From the NCBI RefSeq assembly GCF_014695395.1, contig NZ_JACJOF010000008.1, forward strand, positions 52,639 through 116,638: a stretch of DNA of 64,000 bases, written 5' to 3'. The position numbers and the translations under genes are program-made. Positions 19,022 to 28,333 of the stretch are shown here, piece by piece (within the stretch, counting starts at the first letter, position 1; every line of letters starts with the position of its first letter). Below the pieces are notes generated by a model. That model saw only the letters and a list, made by a program, of their open reading frames with translations. It was not told where the DNA came from and did no database searches. The DNA is from Nodosilinea sp. FACHB-131. GTDB lineage: Bacteria; Cyanobacteriota; Cyanobacteriia; Phormidesmidales; Phormidesmidaceae.

Positions 19022-19219
19022 CTATCGATATACGTCAGCGTCTTCAGCGTCTTCGTAGGTGTCTATAGCCGCGTCGTCGGGGGTTTGACTCATTTCTTCT
19101 TTAAAGCCGCGCAGGGTTTTGCCCAGGGCGCTGCCCAGTTCAGGAATTTTCTTGGGGCCGAAAATCAGTACGGCCACTCCGATGACGAGAACGACTTCAG
19201 TCCAGCCGAGGTTAAACAT
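19022..19219 (-). CDS. tatA: TatA/E-family twin-arginine translocase subunit
   Basis: 65 residues starting at MFNLGWTEVVLVIGVAVLIF. A longer frame from 19297 exists, but TatA proteins begin directly with this short membrane helix, so the ATG at 19219 is chosen. After the helix come the hinge FGPKKIPELG, the amphipathic helix SALGKTLRGFKEEM and an acidic tail. TatA oligomers form the channel of the Tat pathway for folded proteins in the cytoplasmic and thylakoid membranes. No tatC is adjacent. A Tat-type substrate is encoded at 29918-30958. Confidence 0.93.
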   Translation of the reverse strand: MFNLGWTEVVLVIGVAVLIFGPKKIPELGSALGKTLRGFKEEMSQTPDDAAIDTYEDAEDADVYR

Positions 19220-19317
19220 GGCGCTAGGGAGGTTGGAGGTTTGTCTAACTATACAGCCTGGGGCCAGAGGCCGGGCCAGAAACCGAACTAGGGGCAACTA
19301 GCACCCCAGTTCGAAGC

Positions 19318-20520
19318 CTACACCGCCGCTGTCTCAGGGGCGAAGCGGAAACCCGCCTGACGAATGCGATCCATGGCGACAGCGAGGCGATCGCGTTCGG
19401 CAATTAGGCTGACGCGAATGTAGCCCTCGCCGCCCGGGCCGAAGGCGTTGCCGGGGGTGACCACCACCCCAGTTTCTTGCAGCACTGAGAGGGCAAAGTC
19501 GGTCGAGGTGCTGTCGGGGGGGCAGGGCACCCACAGGTACATGGTGGCCTGGGGTTTTTCCACCGTCCAGCCCAGGGAAGCAAACTCGTCGACCAAAAAG
19601 TCGCGCCGCGACGAATAGCGCTGCTGCACCTCTTCTAAGTAGTGGTCGGGCAGCGACAGGGCTGTTTCTGCCGCCCGCTGTAGGGCCGCAAAAATGCCGT
19701 AATCAAGGTTGGTCTTGAGGGTGCGCAGGCCCTGAATAATGTGGGAGTTGCCCACTACAAAACCCACCCGCCAGCCGGCCATATTGTAGGTCTTTGACAG
19801 GGTGTGAAACTCAACACCGACCTCCCTGCCGCCAGGAATCTCCAGTAGGCTGGTGGGTTGGTAGCCATCAAAGGCCAGCTCGGCGTAGCAGAGGTCATGC
19901 ACCAGCAAAATCTGGTGGCGGTGGGCAAACTCCACCGCGGCCTCAAAGAACTCACGGGGGGCCGTAGCGGCGGTGGGGTTGTTGGGATAGTTAAAAAACA
20001 GCGCCTTGGCCCGCTGGGCCACCTCCACCGGAATAGCGTCGAAGTCGATTAGCCAGTTGTTGGCGGCGGTGAGGTGCAGGTTGTAGATCTCGGCCCCAGC
20101 GATCGCCGGGCCGCGGAAGTGGGCTGGGTAAGCCGGAGTCGGCACCAGCACCAGGTCGCCAGGGTTAATAAACGCCATGGCTAGGTGGGTAATACCCTCT
20201 TTAGAGCCCAGCAGGGGTAGGGCCTCAGCGGTGGGGTCGAGGGCCACTCCGTAGCGGCGACCATACCAGTCGGTGATGGCGGTGCGGAAGCTGGCGGTGC
20301 CCTCAAAGGGCGGGTAGCCGTGGGTGGCAGCGTCGCCGATCGCCGCTCGGGCAGCCTCCACTACTGGCGCCGGGGTAGGGCCGTCGGGGTTGCCCATGCC
20401 TAAGTCGATTAGATCAAGTCCCTGTTCGCGGGCGCGGGCCTTGAGTTCATCTAGGCGGGCAAACACGTAGGGGGGTAGAGCGCTAAGGCGGTGAGCGGTG
20501 GGCATCCAGTCGAGGGTCAT
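19318..20520 (-). CDS. Class I/II PLP-dependent aminotransferase
   Basis: 400 residues. The fold-type I pattern is visible: DLGMGNPDGPTPAPVVEA near the N-terminus, NYPNNPTAA in the middle, the PLP lysine in HTLSKTYNMAGWR, and a C-terminal arginine region (GEGYIRVSL). It resembles the AlaC/LL-diaminopimelate aminotransferase-like group common in cyanobacteria. The exact donor and acceptor cannot be decided; alanine, aspartate or LL-diaminopimelate are all possible. Its ATG overlaps the stop of the upstream dehydrogenase gene (ATGA), so the two are translationally coupled and probably work in one pathway. Confidence 0.88.
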   Translation of the reverse strand: MTLDWMPTAHRLSALPPYVFARLDELKARAREQGLDLIDLGMGNPDGPTPAPVVEAARAAIGDAATHGYPPFEGTASFRTAITDWYGRRYGVALDPTAEALPLLGSKEGITHLAMAFINPGDLVLVPTPAYPAHFRGPAIAGAEIYNLHLTAANNWLIDFDAIPVEVAQRAKALFFNYPNNPTAATAPREFFEAAVEFAHRHQILLVHDLCYAELAFDGYQPTSLLEIPGGREVGVEFHTLSKTYNMAGWRVGFVVGNSHIIQGLRTLKTNLDYGIFAALQRAAETALSLPDHYLEEVQQRYSSRRDFLVDEFASLGWTVEKPQATMYLWVPCPPDSTSTDFALSVLQETGVVVTPGNAFGPGGEGYIRVSLIAERDRLAVAMDRIRQAGFRFAPETAAV

Positions 20521-21701
20521 GGCTGCACCTCCGGGGCAACACTAGAGGACGAACGGGCAGAGGCAGAGGCGCGGGGCTTTTCGCGCAGTTCAGGACACAG
20601 AGGCGACACCATAGCCGCCATTACCGCTTCGGGGGTGACGGTAAACGGCAGATGGTGAATGTCAGACCCCTCGCGGCAGGCAAACTCGGCCACCTGCTGC
20701 AGCTGGCTCAGGGTCATGTCTCCCAGACCCAGGTCAGCCAGGGTTTGGGGCAACCCGGTCGCCTGATAGAAGGGCAACAGCTGCTGCCGAGCGGCCCGCG
20801 CCAGGGAAGCATTGCCCCCCATCTCTTCGAGGCGCAGTTGCACCAAAATGCCGTAGGCTACCTTTTCGCCGTGGAGAATGCCGTGGCTGGCGGGTAGCTG
20901 AGTGAGGCCATTATGCACCGCGTGGGCCGCCACGGTACGGCACTGGGCACCGCCGATGCCCCCCACAACTCCGGCCAGCAGCACCGTGGCATCTACAACC
21001 TCCTGCCACTCGGGACCGCCCCACTGGCGCAGGGCCGCTGGGGTTTTTTGCAGCAAAATGTCGCGCAGCACCCGCGCCTGCTGCACCGCCGCCACCATTA
21101 GGGTCTGCTGGCTAGTGCCACTGCTGATCGCAGCCTCGTACCACTTGGCCAAGCCATCGCCAATGCCTGCCACCAAGGTGCGTTGGGGTGCAGTGCGAAT
21201 CAGGGCGTAGTCCAGAATAAGAAGATTAGGGCAGGTGTCTAGGGCCACGTCGTAGCGGAAGGCTCCCTGGTCAGAGTACACATTCGACAGCGCTGTCCAG
21301 GCGGCGCAGGTAGCCCCAGAGGTGGGCACCGTCACCACCGGCTGATTAATCTGGTAAGCCAGCAGCTTAGCGGCATCGAGCGCTTTGCCACCGCCCATAC
21401 CAATCACCACATCGGCCTGGTGCTCCGTGGCGACAGAGTGCAGGTGGGTCAGGGTCGCTTCGCTACAGTCGTGGCCGTAGGCTACCGTCTGAGGCTTTAG
21501 GCCCGCTTCGCCCAGGGCCTTGACCAGGGGAGCAGCTAGTTCCAGACTGTGGCTGCCGCCAACAATCAGAGGACGCTGCCCCAGCCGGGCGATTTGTGCA
21601 GCGAGCCCCCCAGGCATCGCTGCCTGGGCCGTCAAAATGCCGTCTCCTCGAACAACCTGGGCCGGGGAAATGGCAAGGGTGGGCAGTTGAGCGGTGGTCA
21701 T
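20517..21701 (-). CDS. Iron-containing alcohol/glycerol dehydrogenase family protein
   Basis: 394 residues. Group III (iron-type) dehydrogenase features are present: a nucleotide-binding GMGGGKALDAAKLLA, PTSGATCAAWTALSN, and the metal-ligand histidines in AAHAVHNGL and ASHGILHGEKVAYG. It resembles glycerol dehydrogenase (GldA)-like proteins, which are NAD-dependent and use Zn or Fe. The C-terminal tail (REKPRASASARSSSSVAPEV) is low-complexity and not conserved. It is coupled by a 4-bp overlap to the downstream aminotransferase. Substrate unknown. Confidence 0.87.
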   Translation of the reverse strand: MTTAQLPTLAISPAQVVRGDGILTAQAAMPGGLAAQIARLGQRPLIVGGSHSLELAAPLVKALGEAGLKPQTVAYGHDCSEATLTHLHSVATEHQADVVIGMGGGKALDAAKLLAYQINQPVVTVPTSGATCAAWTALSNVYSDQGAFRYDVALDTCPNLLILDYALIRTAPQRTLVAGIGDGLAKWYEAAISSGTSQQTLMVAAVQQARVLRDILLQKTPAALRQWGGPEWQEVVDATVLLAGVVGGIGGAQCRTVAAHAVHNGLTQLPASHGILHGEKVAYGILVQLRLEEMGGNASLARAARQQLLPFYQATGLPQTLADLGLGDMTLSQLQQVAEFACREGSDIHHLPFTVTPEAVMAAMVSPLCPELREKPRASASARSSSSVAPEVQP

Positions 21702-21749
21702 AGGTGGAGAGAGAGGGGATGGGTAGGTGGGTAGTTAGAAATAGTGAGC

Positions 21750-22268
21750 CTAGCTTTGGGTTTGGGTTGGGAGCTTAGCCCAGGAATCGCGGTTGAGCTG
21801 CACCTGAAACGGTTCCTCTGAGCCCTTGGGATTGGGCTGAATTTGGCCTAGGTAGAGCAGCCGAGAGATGCCATCGGGGTCATGGACGACGGTGCGGGCG
21901 CGAATGGTGGCGACCTGCCCTGGCAGACCTAGCCGGTAGGGCTTAAACAGATTGCTGGCGGCCTGGTTTAGAGTGGCATCCAGCGTCTCAGGGGTGATGG
22001 TCGGCGGTACCGTAATTACAATCTGGCTGGCTCCGGAGTCGTAAACCGTGGTGTAGGGAATGGCGCCGGGCACAGCAATGCGGCTAAAGGGCTCAAAACT
22101 CAGCCCCAGCAGCCCCACGGTGAGCACGGCGGCAAACCCCGTTGCCCCTACCAGGCGAAAACGCAGACCCCACTTCAGCCCAAAGGCCAGCGCCGTCAGC
22201 GCCGCCAGGGCTAGAGTGCCAATGCCAGCCCACTGGGTGGCAGTTAAGAATTCAGCGGGGCTGAGCAT
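21750..22268 (-). CDS. ycf51: Ycf51-family protein
   Basis: 172 residues with two N-terminal membrane helices (TALAFGLKWGLRFRLVG and FAAVLTVGLLGLSF). Then come the conserved blocks GAIPYTTVYDSGASQIVI and VPPTITPETLDATLNQAASN. This pattern is the Ycf51 family, encoded in red-algal plastids and most cyanobacteria; its function is not established. It lies upstream of the dehydrogenase/aminotransferase pair on the same strand, 48 bp away. Confidence 0.9.
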   Translation of the reverse strand: MLSPAEFLTATQWAGIGTLALAALTALAFGLKWGLRFRLVGATGFAAVLTVGLLGLSFEPFSRIAVPGAIPYTTVYDSGASQIVITVPPTITPETLDATLNQAASNLFKPYRLGLPGQVATIRARTVVHDPDGISRLLYLGQIQPNPKGSEEPFQVQLNRDSWAKLPTQTQS

Positions 22269-22735
22269 GGTGCGATCGCATCCTATAAACTGAGACGGCC
22301 AAAGTATTCACCAGAGTATCCAAGATATCGCAGAAGGCCTGGCCCAATCGGGAAAAGCCTTCCACTACGGCGATGCAGCCTAGACTTATAGCCATCCCAA
22401 AACCACGGCCCTGGTATCTAGCAATACCCTTTAATACCCGATCCTATCAGCAGTTTTCCAGTCTTTGCGAAGCGGGGCGAGAACTGGAGTTGGTGGCGCA
22501 GCCTCTCCAAAGGAGAATCGCGGTGGCTGAACGGGCAATGGCGCAGCCTCTCCGAGAGAGAATCGCGATCGCCATCACCGCTGTTCCAGCGAAGCTCAAC
22601 TAGAGCCGCAAACCCCTTCCTTAGTTACCCCTATATTCCACTACACCCCACCATCAAAACTCAATAAATTAGGTTGTAAACCTACCCAAGACAGGGTAAA
22701 ACTTGAAGCCGTAGCAATAAACAACGGCGGCAGCG
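22269..22735. other. Intergenic region with short dispersed repeats
   Basis: About 470 bp between divergent genes. The only structure seen is the pair of repeats at 22494-22567. A 76-codon frame across it is a by-product of the repeats and is not called. Confidence 0.5.
22494..22567. repeat. Two tandem copies of a small dispersed repeat
   Basis: Two copies of TGGCGCAGCCTCTCC...GAGAATCGC start at 22494 and 22539. Each has a short self-complementary core (TCTCCAAAGGAGA in the first, CTCTCCGAGAGAG in the second). Such GCG-CTCTCC-GGAGA units are familiar small dispersed repeats of filamentous cyanobacteria. Confidence 0.75.
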
Positions 22736-23317
22736 ATGACACAGGTAGCAGAGATGGGCATAGGTAAATGGCGACGGGGCATGGGTCGGGCAGTGCTCTT
22801 GTTGCCGCTGCTGCTGTTCGGCTGTGGGTCATCTAAGGTCGCCCAGTGCAACCAACTCGCCGAAGTGGTCAACCAAACCCAGGGCTTCATGCAGGAGTTT
22901 GAAGCCGAGATTCAAACCTTTAGCGAGAGCGCCGCCCAGGTCAAAAACCTAGATGACATCAAGCTAGCCGCCAGCCAGTACACCACTGCCGTCGATAAAG
23001 TAGTCACCAACCTAGACGGGCTGGTCGGCGATCTCCAGTCCACCACCCTGCGCGACGAAGACCTCAGCAAGTTTAGAGACGACTATGTAGGGGTTGTGCA
23101 GGGCTTCAGCACCGCCCTCACCGATGCCCGAGAAGCCATGGATCTCGTGGTGCAGGTCGAGTCAGAGGCCGAACTGCCTGCCAAAATCGAAGAATCTCAG
23201 CAGCAAACCATGACAGCGGTATCCTCCATCGAGACCCTCTCCCAAACCGAATCACAGTTGATTACTGAGGTCAACGGCTACTGCGGTGCCGCCCAACCCG
23301 CCGACACTGGGTCGTAG
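22736..23317 (+). CDS. Putative lipoprotein of unknown function
   Basis: 193 residues; internal ATGs at 22754 and 22781 are alternative starts. A signal peptide with a lipobox (LLPLLLFGC, acylated Cys30) is followed by a wholly helical domain rich in Gln, Glu, Thr and Ser (VVNQTQGFMQEFEAEIQTF, later ESQQQTMTAVSSIETL). This suggests a membrane-tethered helical bundle or coiled coil facing the periplasm. I recognise no named family. A second cysteine near the end (NGYCGAAQ) could pair with the one at CNQLAE. Confidence 0.75.
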   Translation: MTQVAEMGIGKWRRGMGRAVLLLPLLLFGCGSSKVAQCNQLAEVVNQTQGFMQEFEAEIQTFSESAAQVKNLDDIKLAASQYTTAVDKVVTNLDGLVGDLQSTTLRDEDLSKFRDDYVGVVQGFSTALTDAREAMDLVVQVESEAELPAKIEESQQQTMTAVSSIETLSQTESQLITEVNGYCGAAQPADTGS

Positions 23318-23962
23318 CCTCATTTTTGGAGCCAATGCCTGCGGCCTTCTATAAACGAGAACGAGCTTGCGACCCGTAGCCGTCCTGGGCTTGCCCTACT
23401 CCAGCGTCGAGCCGCCTAGGTCTGGGGTCTATTTTCCAGGCATTAAGCCTCAGCGATCGCTTAGATACACAAGCGGGTAAAGTTCATGCCCTCATGCCCA
23501 GGTCGGGCTGAATGAAGACTGACTCCAATTTCTTGGCAGGAGACGATTAACTTCTGAGCATTTTGCTCCCCATATGAAGCATTTTCTTCAACTAAACCTA
23601 TACTTTGAATTCTGATTAAACCTGCCAATATAGAAAGCCGCAAGAGCGATGAGCTTGGGCTATGTTGGGGGCATAGTAGCGCTCTGCAGCTAAGGGCTGC
23701 GGCCGTGGAGCACACTCTGCGCCTAGACCAAATTAGGTTAGCTTTGCAAGGGCGGGTGGGCAAACGGTGCCCGATGCTTACTACTCAATGCTTACCTGTC
23801 CAGTGCTTGTATTGGGTTTCTAAATCACTGAGTAAGGCAATTTTAAGCAGCTCAAACGCGGTTGTTTTGTCCTAAGTAGCCATCATCGTCACCTTGGTGT
23901 TATCGGTAAGTTACTGAGGCTAAAAATTCTGTAATTTACCTAGTCTGAGTAATTTTTATCCT
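23318..23962. other. Intergenic region, no supported gene
   Basis: About 645 bp. A 100-codon minus-strand frame at 23461-23763 has no recognisable domain, and its N-terminal half is an odd Cys/Arg/Ser mix. It could be a decayed gene but is not called. Confidence 0.4.
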
Positions 23963-24892
23963 GTGACCCACCCGTCCCAAGTTCCGCCCGATTTGAAAGA
24001 TGACTTGCTGCGAGCCGTAGACAGTAGCCCCGCAGACTGGATTTTGCTAAACCTCGCCCTCAGCACCATGAAAATGGGCGGGCACCGCTACGGAGCCTTT
24101 TTAGACGCCGCTACCACCGCCGCTAAACTGGCGATCTACAGCACCTTTGTCGAACAGGGCAACAATATTCGCAAGACGGGCTTTTTGTACCACGTTGAAC
24201 CCAAGCGGGTCAAAGCCATCGTGCAAGAGATTCAGGTTGCCCTAGCGGAAGGGCAAAGCCTCAAGGTACTCAATTCAAAGGAACCCTATTATCTCATTGC
24301 CCTCCCGTTTCTCTGGCAAGAGCACTTTCCCTGTGCCCCTGGCGCGACGCGGGTGCGACTGCAGGGGCTGACCCCCGGCGAGCGCAAGACCATTGAAGAG
24401 AGCCTGCCCTCCAGCGCCCCTCGGGCCCGCATTTTGGACCAGGTCGAGTTCGCCGAGCTGATGGAGCTGCTCCATCAGATGTCCCAGGAGGAGCTGCCCT
24501 CAAGCCAGCGCATGCCCTTTAGCGATGCCCTGATGTTGCACATTAAGTTTCGGCTGCTGCACTCTGGCACCGTGATTCAAATTGACTCTCCCCTAGTAGA
24601 TATTCCGCTGTATGCCCTGGCTAGCGAGTCATACTCGCCCAAGGGAGAGCAGGAGCGAGTCTTCGCCATGATTGACGATGTGGCCAGATTCTTCAGCTTG
24701 CTACAGGCCTGGGTGCGAGAAGATGAGGGCGTGCTGCGGGGGGTAGAGGTGTTTGATGTCGCCCCCCAGGACCGCAATGCCGCTCTGGAAGAACTCGATG
24801 CCATGCTGCGGGCCTGGGCCGACAAGTATCACCAGGACGGCGGCCTGCCCATGGTGCTTCAGTTCGCCGCAGGCCGCCGCGAGCACGACTAG
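23963..24892 (+). CDS. Conserved hypothetical protein
   Basis: 309 residues from a GTG. Soluble, with a predominantly helical N-terminal half (DWILLNLALSTMKMGGHRYG, AATTAAKLAIYSTFVEQGNN) and a C-terminal half beginning near residue 150 with acidic helices (EFAELMELLHQMSQEEL, RNAALEELDAMLRAWADKYH). No catalytic motif or named domain was recognised. Codon use matches neighbouring housekeeping genes, so it is likely a core cyanobacterial gene. It precedes crtD by about 210 bp on the same strand, probably as a separate transcript. Confidence 0.7.
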   Translation: MTHPSQVPPDLKDDLLRAVDSSPADWILLNLALSTMKMGGHRYGAFLDAATTAAKLAIYSTFVEQGNNIRKTGFLYHVEPKRVKAIVQEIQVALAEGQSLKVLNSKEPYYLIALPFLWQEHFPCAPGATRVRLQGLTPGERKTIEESLPSSAPRARILDQVEFAELMELLHQMSQEELPSSQRMPFSDALMLHIKFRLLHSGTVIQIDSPLVDIPLYALASESYSPKGEQERVFAMIDDVARFFSLLQAWVREDEGVLRGVEVFDVAPQDRNAALEELDAMLRAWADKYHQDGGLPMVLQFAAGRREHD

Positions 24893-25105
24893 GGGCCTAG
24901 GTCGCAATTTAGTGGCAACGGTTGAAGCGGAGGAGCTGAGGAAACGATGAGCTTAATCAGTTAGGTACACGGCTGGCTGAACGCATAACCGGTTAACCTG
25001 CCAACCTTTAACCCTGTGAGCTCCATTATTATTCGCCCGAAGAAATCGGCCAATCTCACCTCCAGGTTGAGCTAAGCTGAGAGTATCGTAAAGAAATGTA
25101 AAGCT

Positions 25106-26638
25106 ATGGGCCATACCTCTTCATCGTCTGGCCGCAGGGTAGTGGTGGTTGGCGCTGGCATTGGCGGATTGACCGCAGCGGCCCTGCTGGCTCGTCGAGG
25201 TTATGCGGTGCGGGTGTTTGACCAGGCCCGGGTGGCCGGGGGCTGTGCCTCAACCTTTAAGCGGCGAGGCTTTACCTTTGATGTAGGGGCAACTCAGGTG
25301 GCAGGGCTAGAGCCCGGAGGCATTCACCATCAAATTTTTGGCGAGCTCGATCTGCCGCTGCCGGAGGCGACCCCCTGTGACCCGGCCTGTGCCGTATTTT
25401 TGCCCGGCGAAACTGAGCCCATTCAGGTATGGCGCGACCCTGTGGCTTGGCAGGCCGAGCGCCAGAGGCAGTTTCCGGGCAGTGAGCCCTTCTGGCAGCT
25501 GATGCAGACTCTGTTTCAGCCCAGCTGGCGGTTTCAGGCTCGACAGCCGGTATTGCCTCCCCGCAGCCCGTGGGATCTGTGGCAGCTCACTCAGGCCCTG
25601 CGTCCCGATACCCTGGTGACGGTGCCTTACACCTTCAGTACGGTGGGGCAGGTGCTGAGGCAGATGGGACTGGCGGACGATTCGCGCAGCGATCCCTCTG
25701 GGAATCGCCGCCTCAAGACCTTCCTCGACCTTCAGCTCAAGCTCTACTCCCAGGTGAGCGCCGATGAAACGGCAGTGCTCTACGCCGCTACTGCCCTCAG
25801 TATGTCTCAGGCACCCCAGGGGCTTTGGCACCTCCAGGGCAGCATGCAGGTGCTCAGCGACAGTTTAGAGAAAGCCCTGGTGCGTGATGGTGGCTTGCTC
25901 CAGCTCAACCACAGGGTGTTGCAGATTCATAGGGCGCAGGGTCGAGTGAGCGGAGTAACGGTTGCAGATCAAAAGACGGGCAAAACCTGGGTAGAACCCG
26001 CTGACCACGTGGTCGCCAATGTAACGGTACAAAATTTGGTGCAGCTGTTGGGCGATCGCGCTCCCCAGGGCTATCAGCAGCGGGTTGAGGCGCTGCCCGA
26101 GGGCAACGGCGCTTTTGTCCTATACCTTGGGGTAGAGGCGGCAGCGATTCCCGATGGTTGCCCGCCCCACCTACAGTTTCTCTACAGCTACGACGGCCCC
26201 ATTGCCGAAAACAACACTCTGTTTGTGTCGGTCAGCCGCCCCGGAGACGGGCGCGCTCCTGAGGGACGAGCCACCATTGTGGCTTCATCGTTCACTAACC
26301 TTGCTCCCTGGTGGCAGGTCAGCGACTACGAAGCTATGAAGCAGTCTTATACCAATAGCGCTCTGCAACGGCTAGCTGGCTATTTTGACCTACGGGCCGA
26401 GCATCTGATTCATGTTGAGGCGGCTACCCCCCGTAGCTTTGCCCACTTCACCGCTCGCGACCAGGGCAGTGTCGGTGGGTTGGGTATGCGGGTAAATACT
26501 TTCGGCCCCTTTGGTTTTGCTAACCGCACGCCAGTGGCCGGGCTTTGGCTGGTAGGCGACTGCACTCATCCTGGTGAGGGGACGGCAGGGGTAAGCTACT
26601 CGGCCCAGACCGTGGTGAGGCAGATTGTGGCTCACTAA
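25106..26638 (+). CDS. crtD: C-3',4' desaturase CrtD (carotenoid biosynthesis)
   Basis: 510 residues. It opens with a dinucleotide-binding motif VVVVGAGIGGLTAAALLARR and the GGCASTFKRRGFTFDVGATQ block of the phytoene desaturase/CrtI superfamily. It ends with the family C-terminal FAD motif (AGLWLVGDCTHPGEGTAGVS). The variant blocks ALSMSQAPQGLWHLQGSMQV and GNGAFVLYLGVE fit the cyanobacterial C-3',4' desaturase (CrtD, slr1293 type), which acts in myxol/myxoxanthophyll synthesis. It stands alone; the second carotenoid-like oxidoreductase in the window is at 38.8 kb. Confidence 0.82.
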   Translation: MGHTSSSSGRRVVVVGAGIGGLTAAALLARRGYAVRVFDQARVAGGCASTFKRRGFTFDVGATQVAGLEPGGIHHQIFGELDLPLPEATPCDPACAVFLPGETEPIQVWRDPVAWQAERQRQFPGSEPFWQLMQTLFQPSWRFQARQPVLPPRSPWDLWQLTQALRPDTLVTVPYTFSTVGQVLRQMGLADDSRSDPSGNRRLKTFLDLQLKLYSQVSADETAVLYAATALSMSQAPQGLWHLQGSMQVLSDSLEKALVRDGGLLQLNHRVLQIHRAQGRVSGVTVADQKTGKTWVEPADHVVANVTVQNLVQLLGDRAPQGYQQRVEALPEGNGAFVLYLGVEAAAIPDGCPPHLQFLYSYDGPIAENNTLFVSVSRPGDGRAPEGRATIVASSFTNLAPWWQVSDYEAMKQSYTNSALQRLAGYFDLRAEHLIHVEAATPRSFAHFTARDQGSVGGLGMRVNTFGPFGFANRTPVAGLWLVGDCTHPGEGTAGVSYSAQTVVRQIVAH

Positions 26639-26909
26639 AGACCCTTTGAGAGCTAGTGTGTGGCAAATCCTCAAGAAAACTTTAAAAAAATGCATCCTGC
26701 TTAGCGGCGAAAACTGACCCTGTCCTGGGTATTATTGACTAACTATGCCCGTACTCCGGGTTGGTCTAGGTAAAACTCGCTACCTGGTCTATCGGCAAAC
26801 CCGCTGTGGCTAGGTCATCTCTGTTCCTGGAAGCGCAGCCTATCCGCGCCGCCATTGGTTTTGATAGGGTGCCTTCGTCATCTACCGCTCTTTCAATCAG
26901 GTCAGCAGC

Positions 26910-28172
26910 ATGAGTCCCTGGGATTCCTTAGATTCGTGGTCAAACTACTCCAGTCGGCCCCCCGCTAACTTAGAGGACTTGCTCTACCAGCACTGGCAGT
27001 ACTGGCGCAAGCAGGAGGCTCCCCATGAGCTGATCGCGCGGTTTCGCAGCCTGTTTTTGGATGTGGCCAACTATCCCGACAGTTCAGTGGCCAGCGCCCT
27101 CCTCAGTCTCTCTGAGCAAGAGACCGCTAACCGCGAGTTTAAGTATGTGCTCAACCGCTGCTGCTACACCTTGATCAATCTTTGGTACACCCAGCCCCGC
27201 GACCATTGGGCCATTCCAGAGCTAGTGCGGCTGTTTGAGGATCTGCCCCCCGCCAATAGCACTAACCCCAAGGCCCAAAAGGTCTACGGCTTGGTTAAAG
27301 AATTTTCCCAGACTGAGCAGTATGCGTCTCTGGTGCGGCTGCAGCAGATTATGTCTTCTGCTCGGGAAGCCGATGTCTCTGCGGCGGCGGTGGTTGAAGA
27401 TCAGCCCTTGGCCCACCGCATTCGCCACTACCCCTTTCTCTACGACAACAGTTTGCTGACTAAGGACAGTGGCCAAGAGCAAAAGCAAAATATCAACGAC
27501 CTGCGCCGCCGAGCCGAGACCGACCTAGGCATTCGCTTGGCCCGCTACCATGCTCAACACCAAACTTCTGGTCGGGTTGGACAGGTGGTCAACCCCACCT
27601 TGCTCGATGCCGATGGTCTAGAGCAGGCGCTGAGCTTTTATACCGGCAAGATTGATGGCCGCACCCATCGCGACCAGGCCCGTTGGTTTGCCACCTATAG
27701 CAAAACCGTGCGATCGTTTCGCGACTTTAAAGATGAATTTGTTGACTATTTAATTGGCCCGATCGCAGCGGCAGAGCCCAAGTACAGCGGCAACCACTTC
27801 ACCCGCAACCTGCGCCAGTACCTACGCGAAACCCTAGCGGAGTTCGACAACCAGCCGTTGAACAGCTTTATTTTAGTTGAGACCTGTCGCCGTCTGCTCA
27901 ACTTTCTGGTGGTCGATAGCCCCCACCGGCCGGTGTTTCGCAACTTTCGCCACCTGGTCAACGATGTGGGCCATACCCTAACTATGGGGCTCCTGCTGCG
28001 GCTGGTGCTGTTTTGCTCGGCCGCCAAACCTTGGCTGGAGCGCTGTTTTTCGGTGCTGTTTAATCTGCATGAGCGCCGCATGTGCAAAGAGGTGCCCTGG
28101 TTGGTCACTAGCCTAGAGCATGCCAACGTGGCGCTGATCACCAACTTTAGCGATGTAGGCTACCAGTTTTAG
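26910..28172 (+). CDS. Conserved cyanobacterial hypothetical protein
   Basis: 420 residues, soluble and largely helical. N-terminal sequence features LEDLLYQHWQYWRKQEAPHE and NREFKYVLNRCCYTLINLW. The central linker contains an Arg/Glu-rich helix (RRRAETDLGIRLARYHAQH). The C-terminal domain includes SGNHFTRNLRQYLRETL and SPHRPVFRNFRHLVNDVG. It reads like an all-helical scaffold rather than an enzyme. No family name is known to me. It is flanked by ordinary genes on the same strand with about 160-270 bp on either side. Confidence 0.75.
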   Translation: MSPWDSLDSWSNYSSRPPANLEDLLYQHWQYWRKQEAPHELIARFRSLFLDVANYPDSSVASALLSLSEQETANREFKYVLNRCCYTLINLWYTQPRDHWAIPELVRLFEDLPPANSTNPKAQKVYGLVKEFSQTEQYASLVRLQQIMSSAREADVSAAAVVEDQPLAHRIRHYPFLYDNSLLTKDSGQEQKQNINDLRRRAETDLGIRLARYHAQHQTSGRVGQVVNPTLLDADGLEQALSFYTGKIDGRTHRDQARWFATYSKTVRSFRDFKDEFVDYLIGPIAAAEPKYSGNHFTRNLRQYLRETLAEFDNQPLNSFILVETCRRLLNFLVVDSPHRPVFRNFRHLVNDVGHTLTMGLLLRLVLFCSAAKPWLERCFSVLFNLHERRMCKEVPWLVTSLEHANVALITNFSDVGYQF

Positions 28173-28333
28173 GTCGCCCTGGGATGAGTCAGGCAATGGC
28201 TTTCCCCCTGGGGCTGGTCAGGGAAGTCTGCTCTGCACTGAACGGTTAGCTCTGGCCTCCGCTGTTGCTAGGTAGAGGGCTGGAGCACGGCTGTAGTTTG
28301 GGATGATCGGGGCCAGGTTTAAGGAGGAGAAGG

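Noticed and set aside
22373..22603. 76-codon + strand frame between ycf51 and the lipoprotein gene
   Set aside because: It spans two copies of a dispersed repeat and has no protein-like conservation.
23461..23763. 100-codon minus-strand frame
   Set aside because: No domain or ribosome site, and an odd composition; at most a decayed gene.
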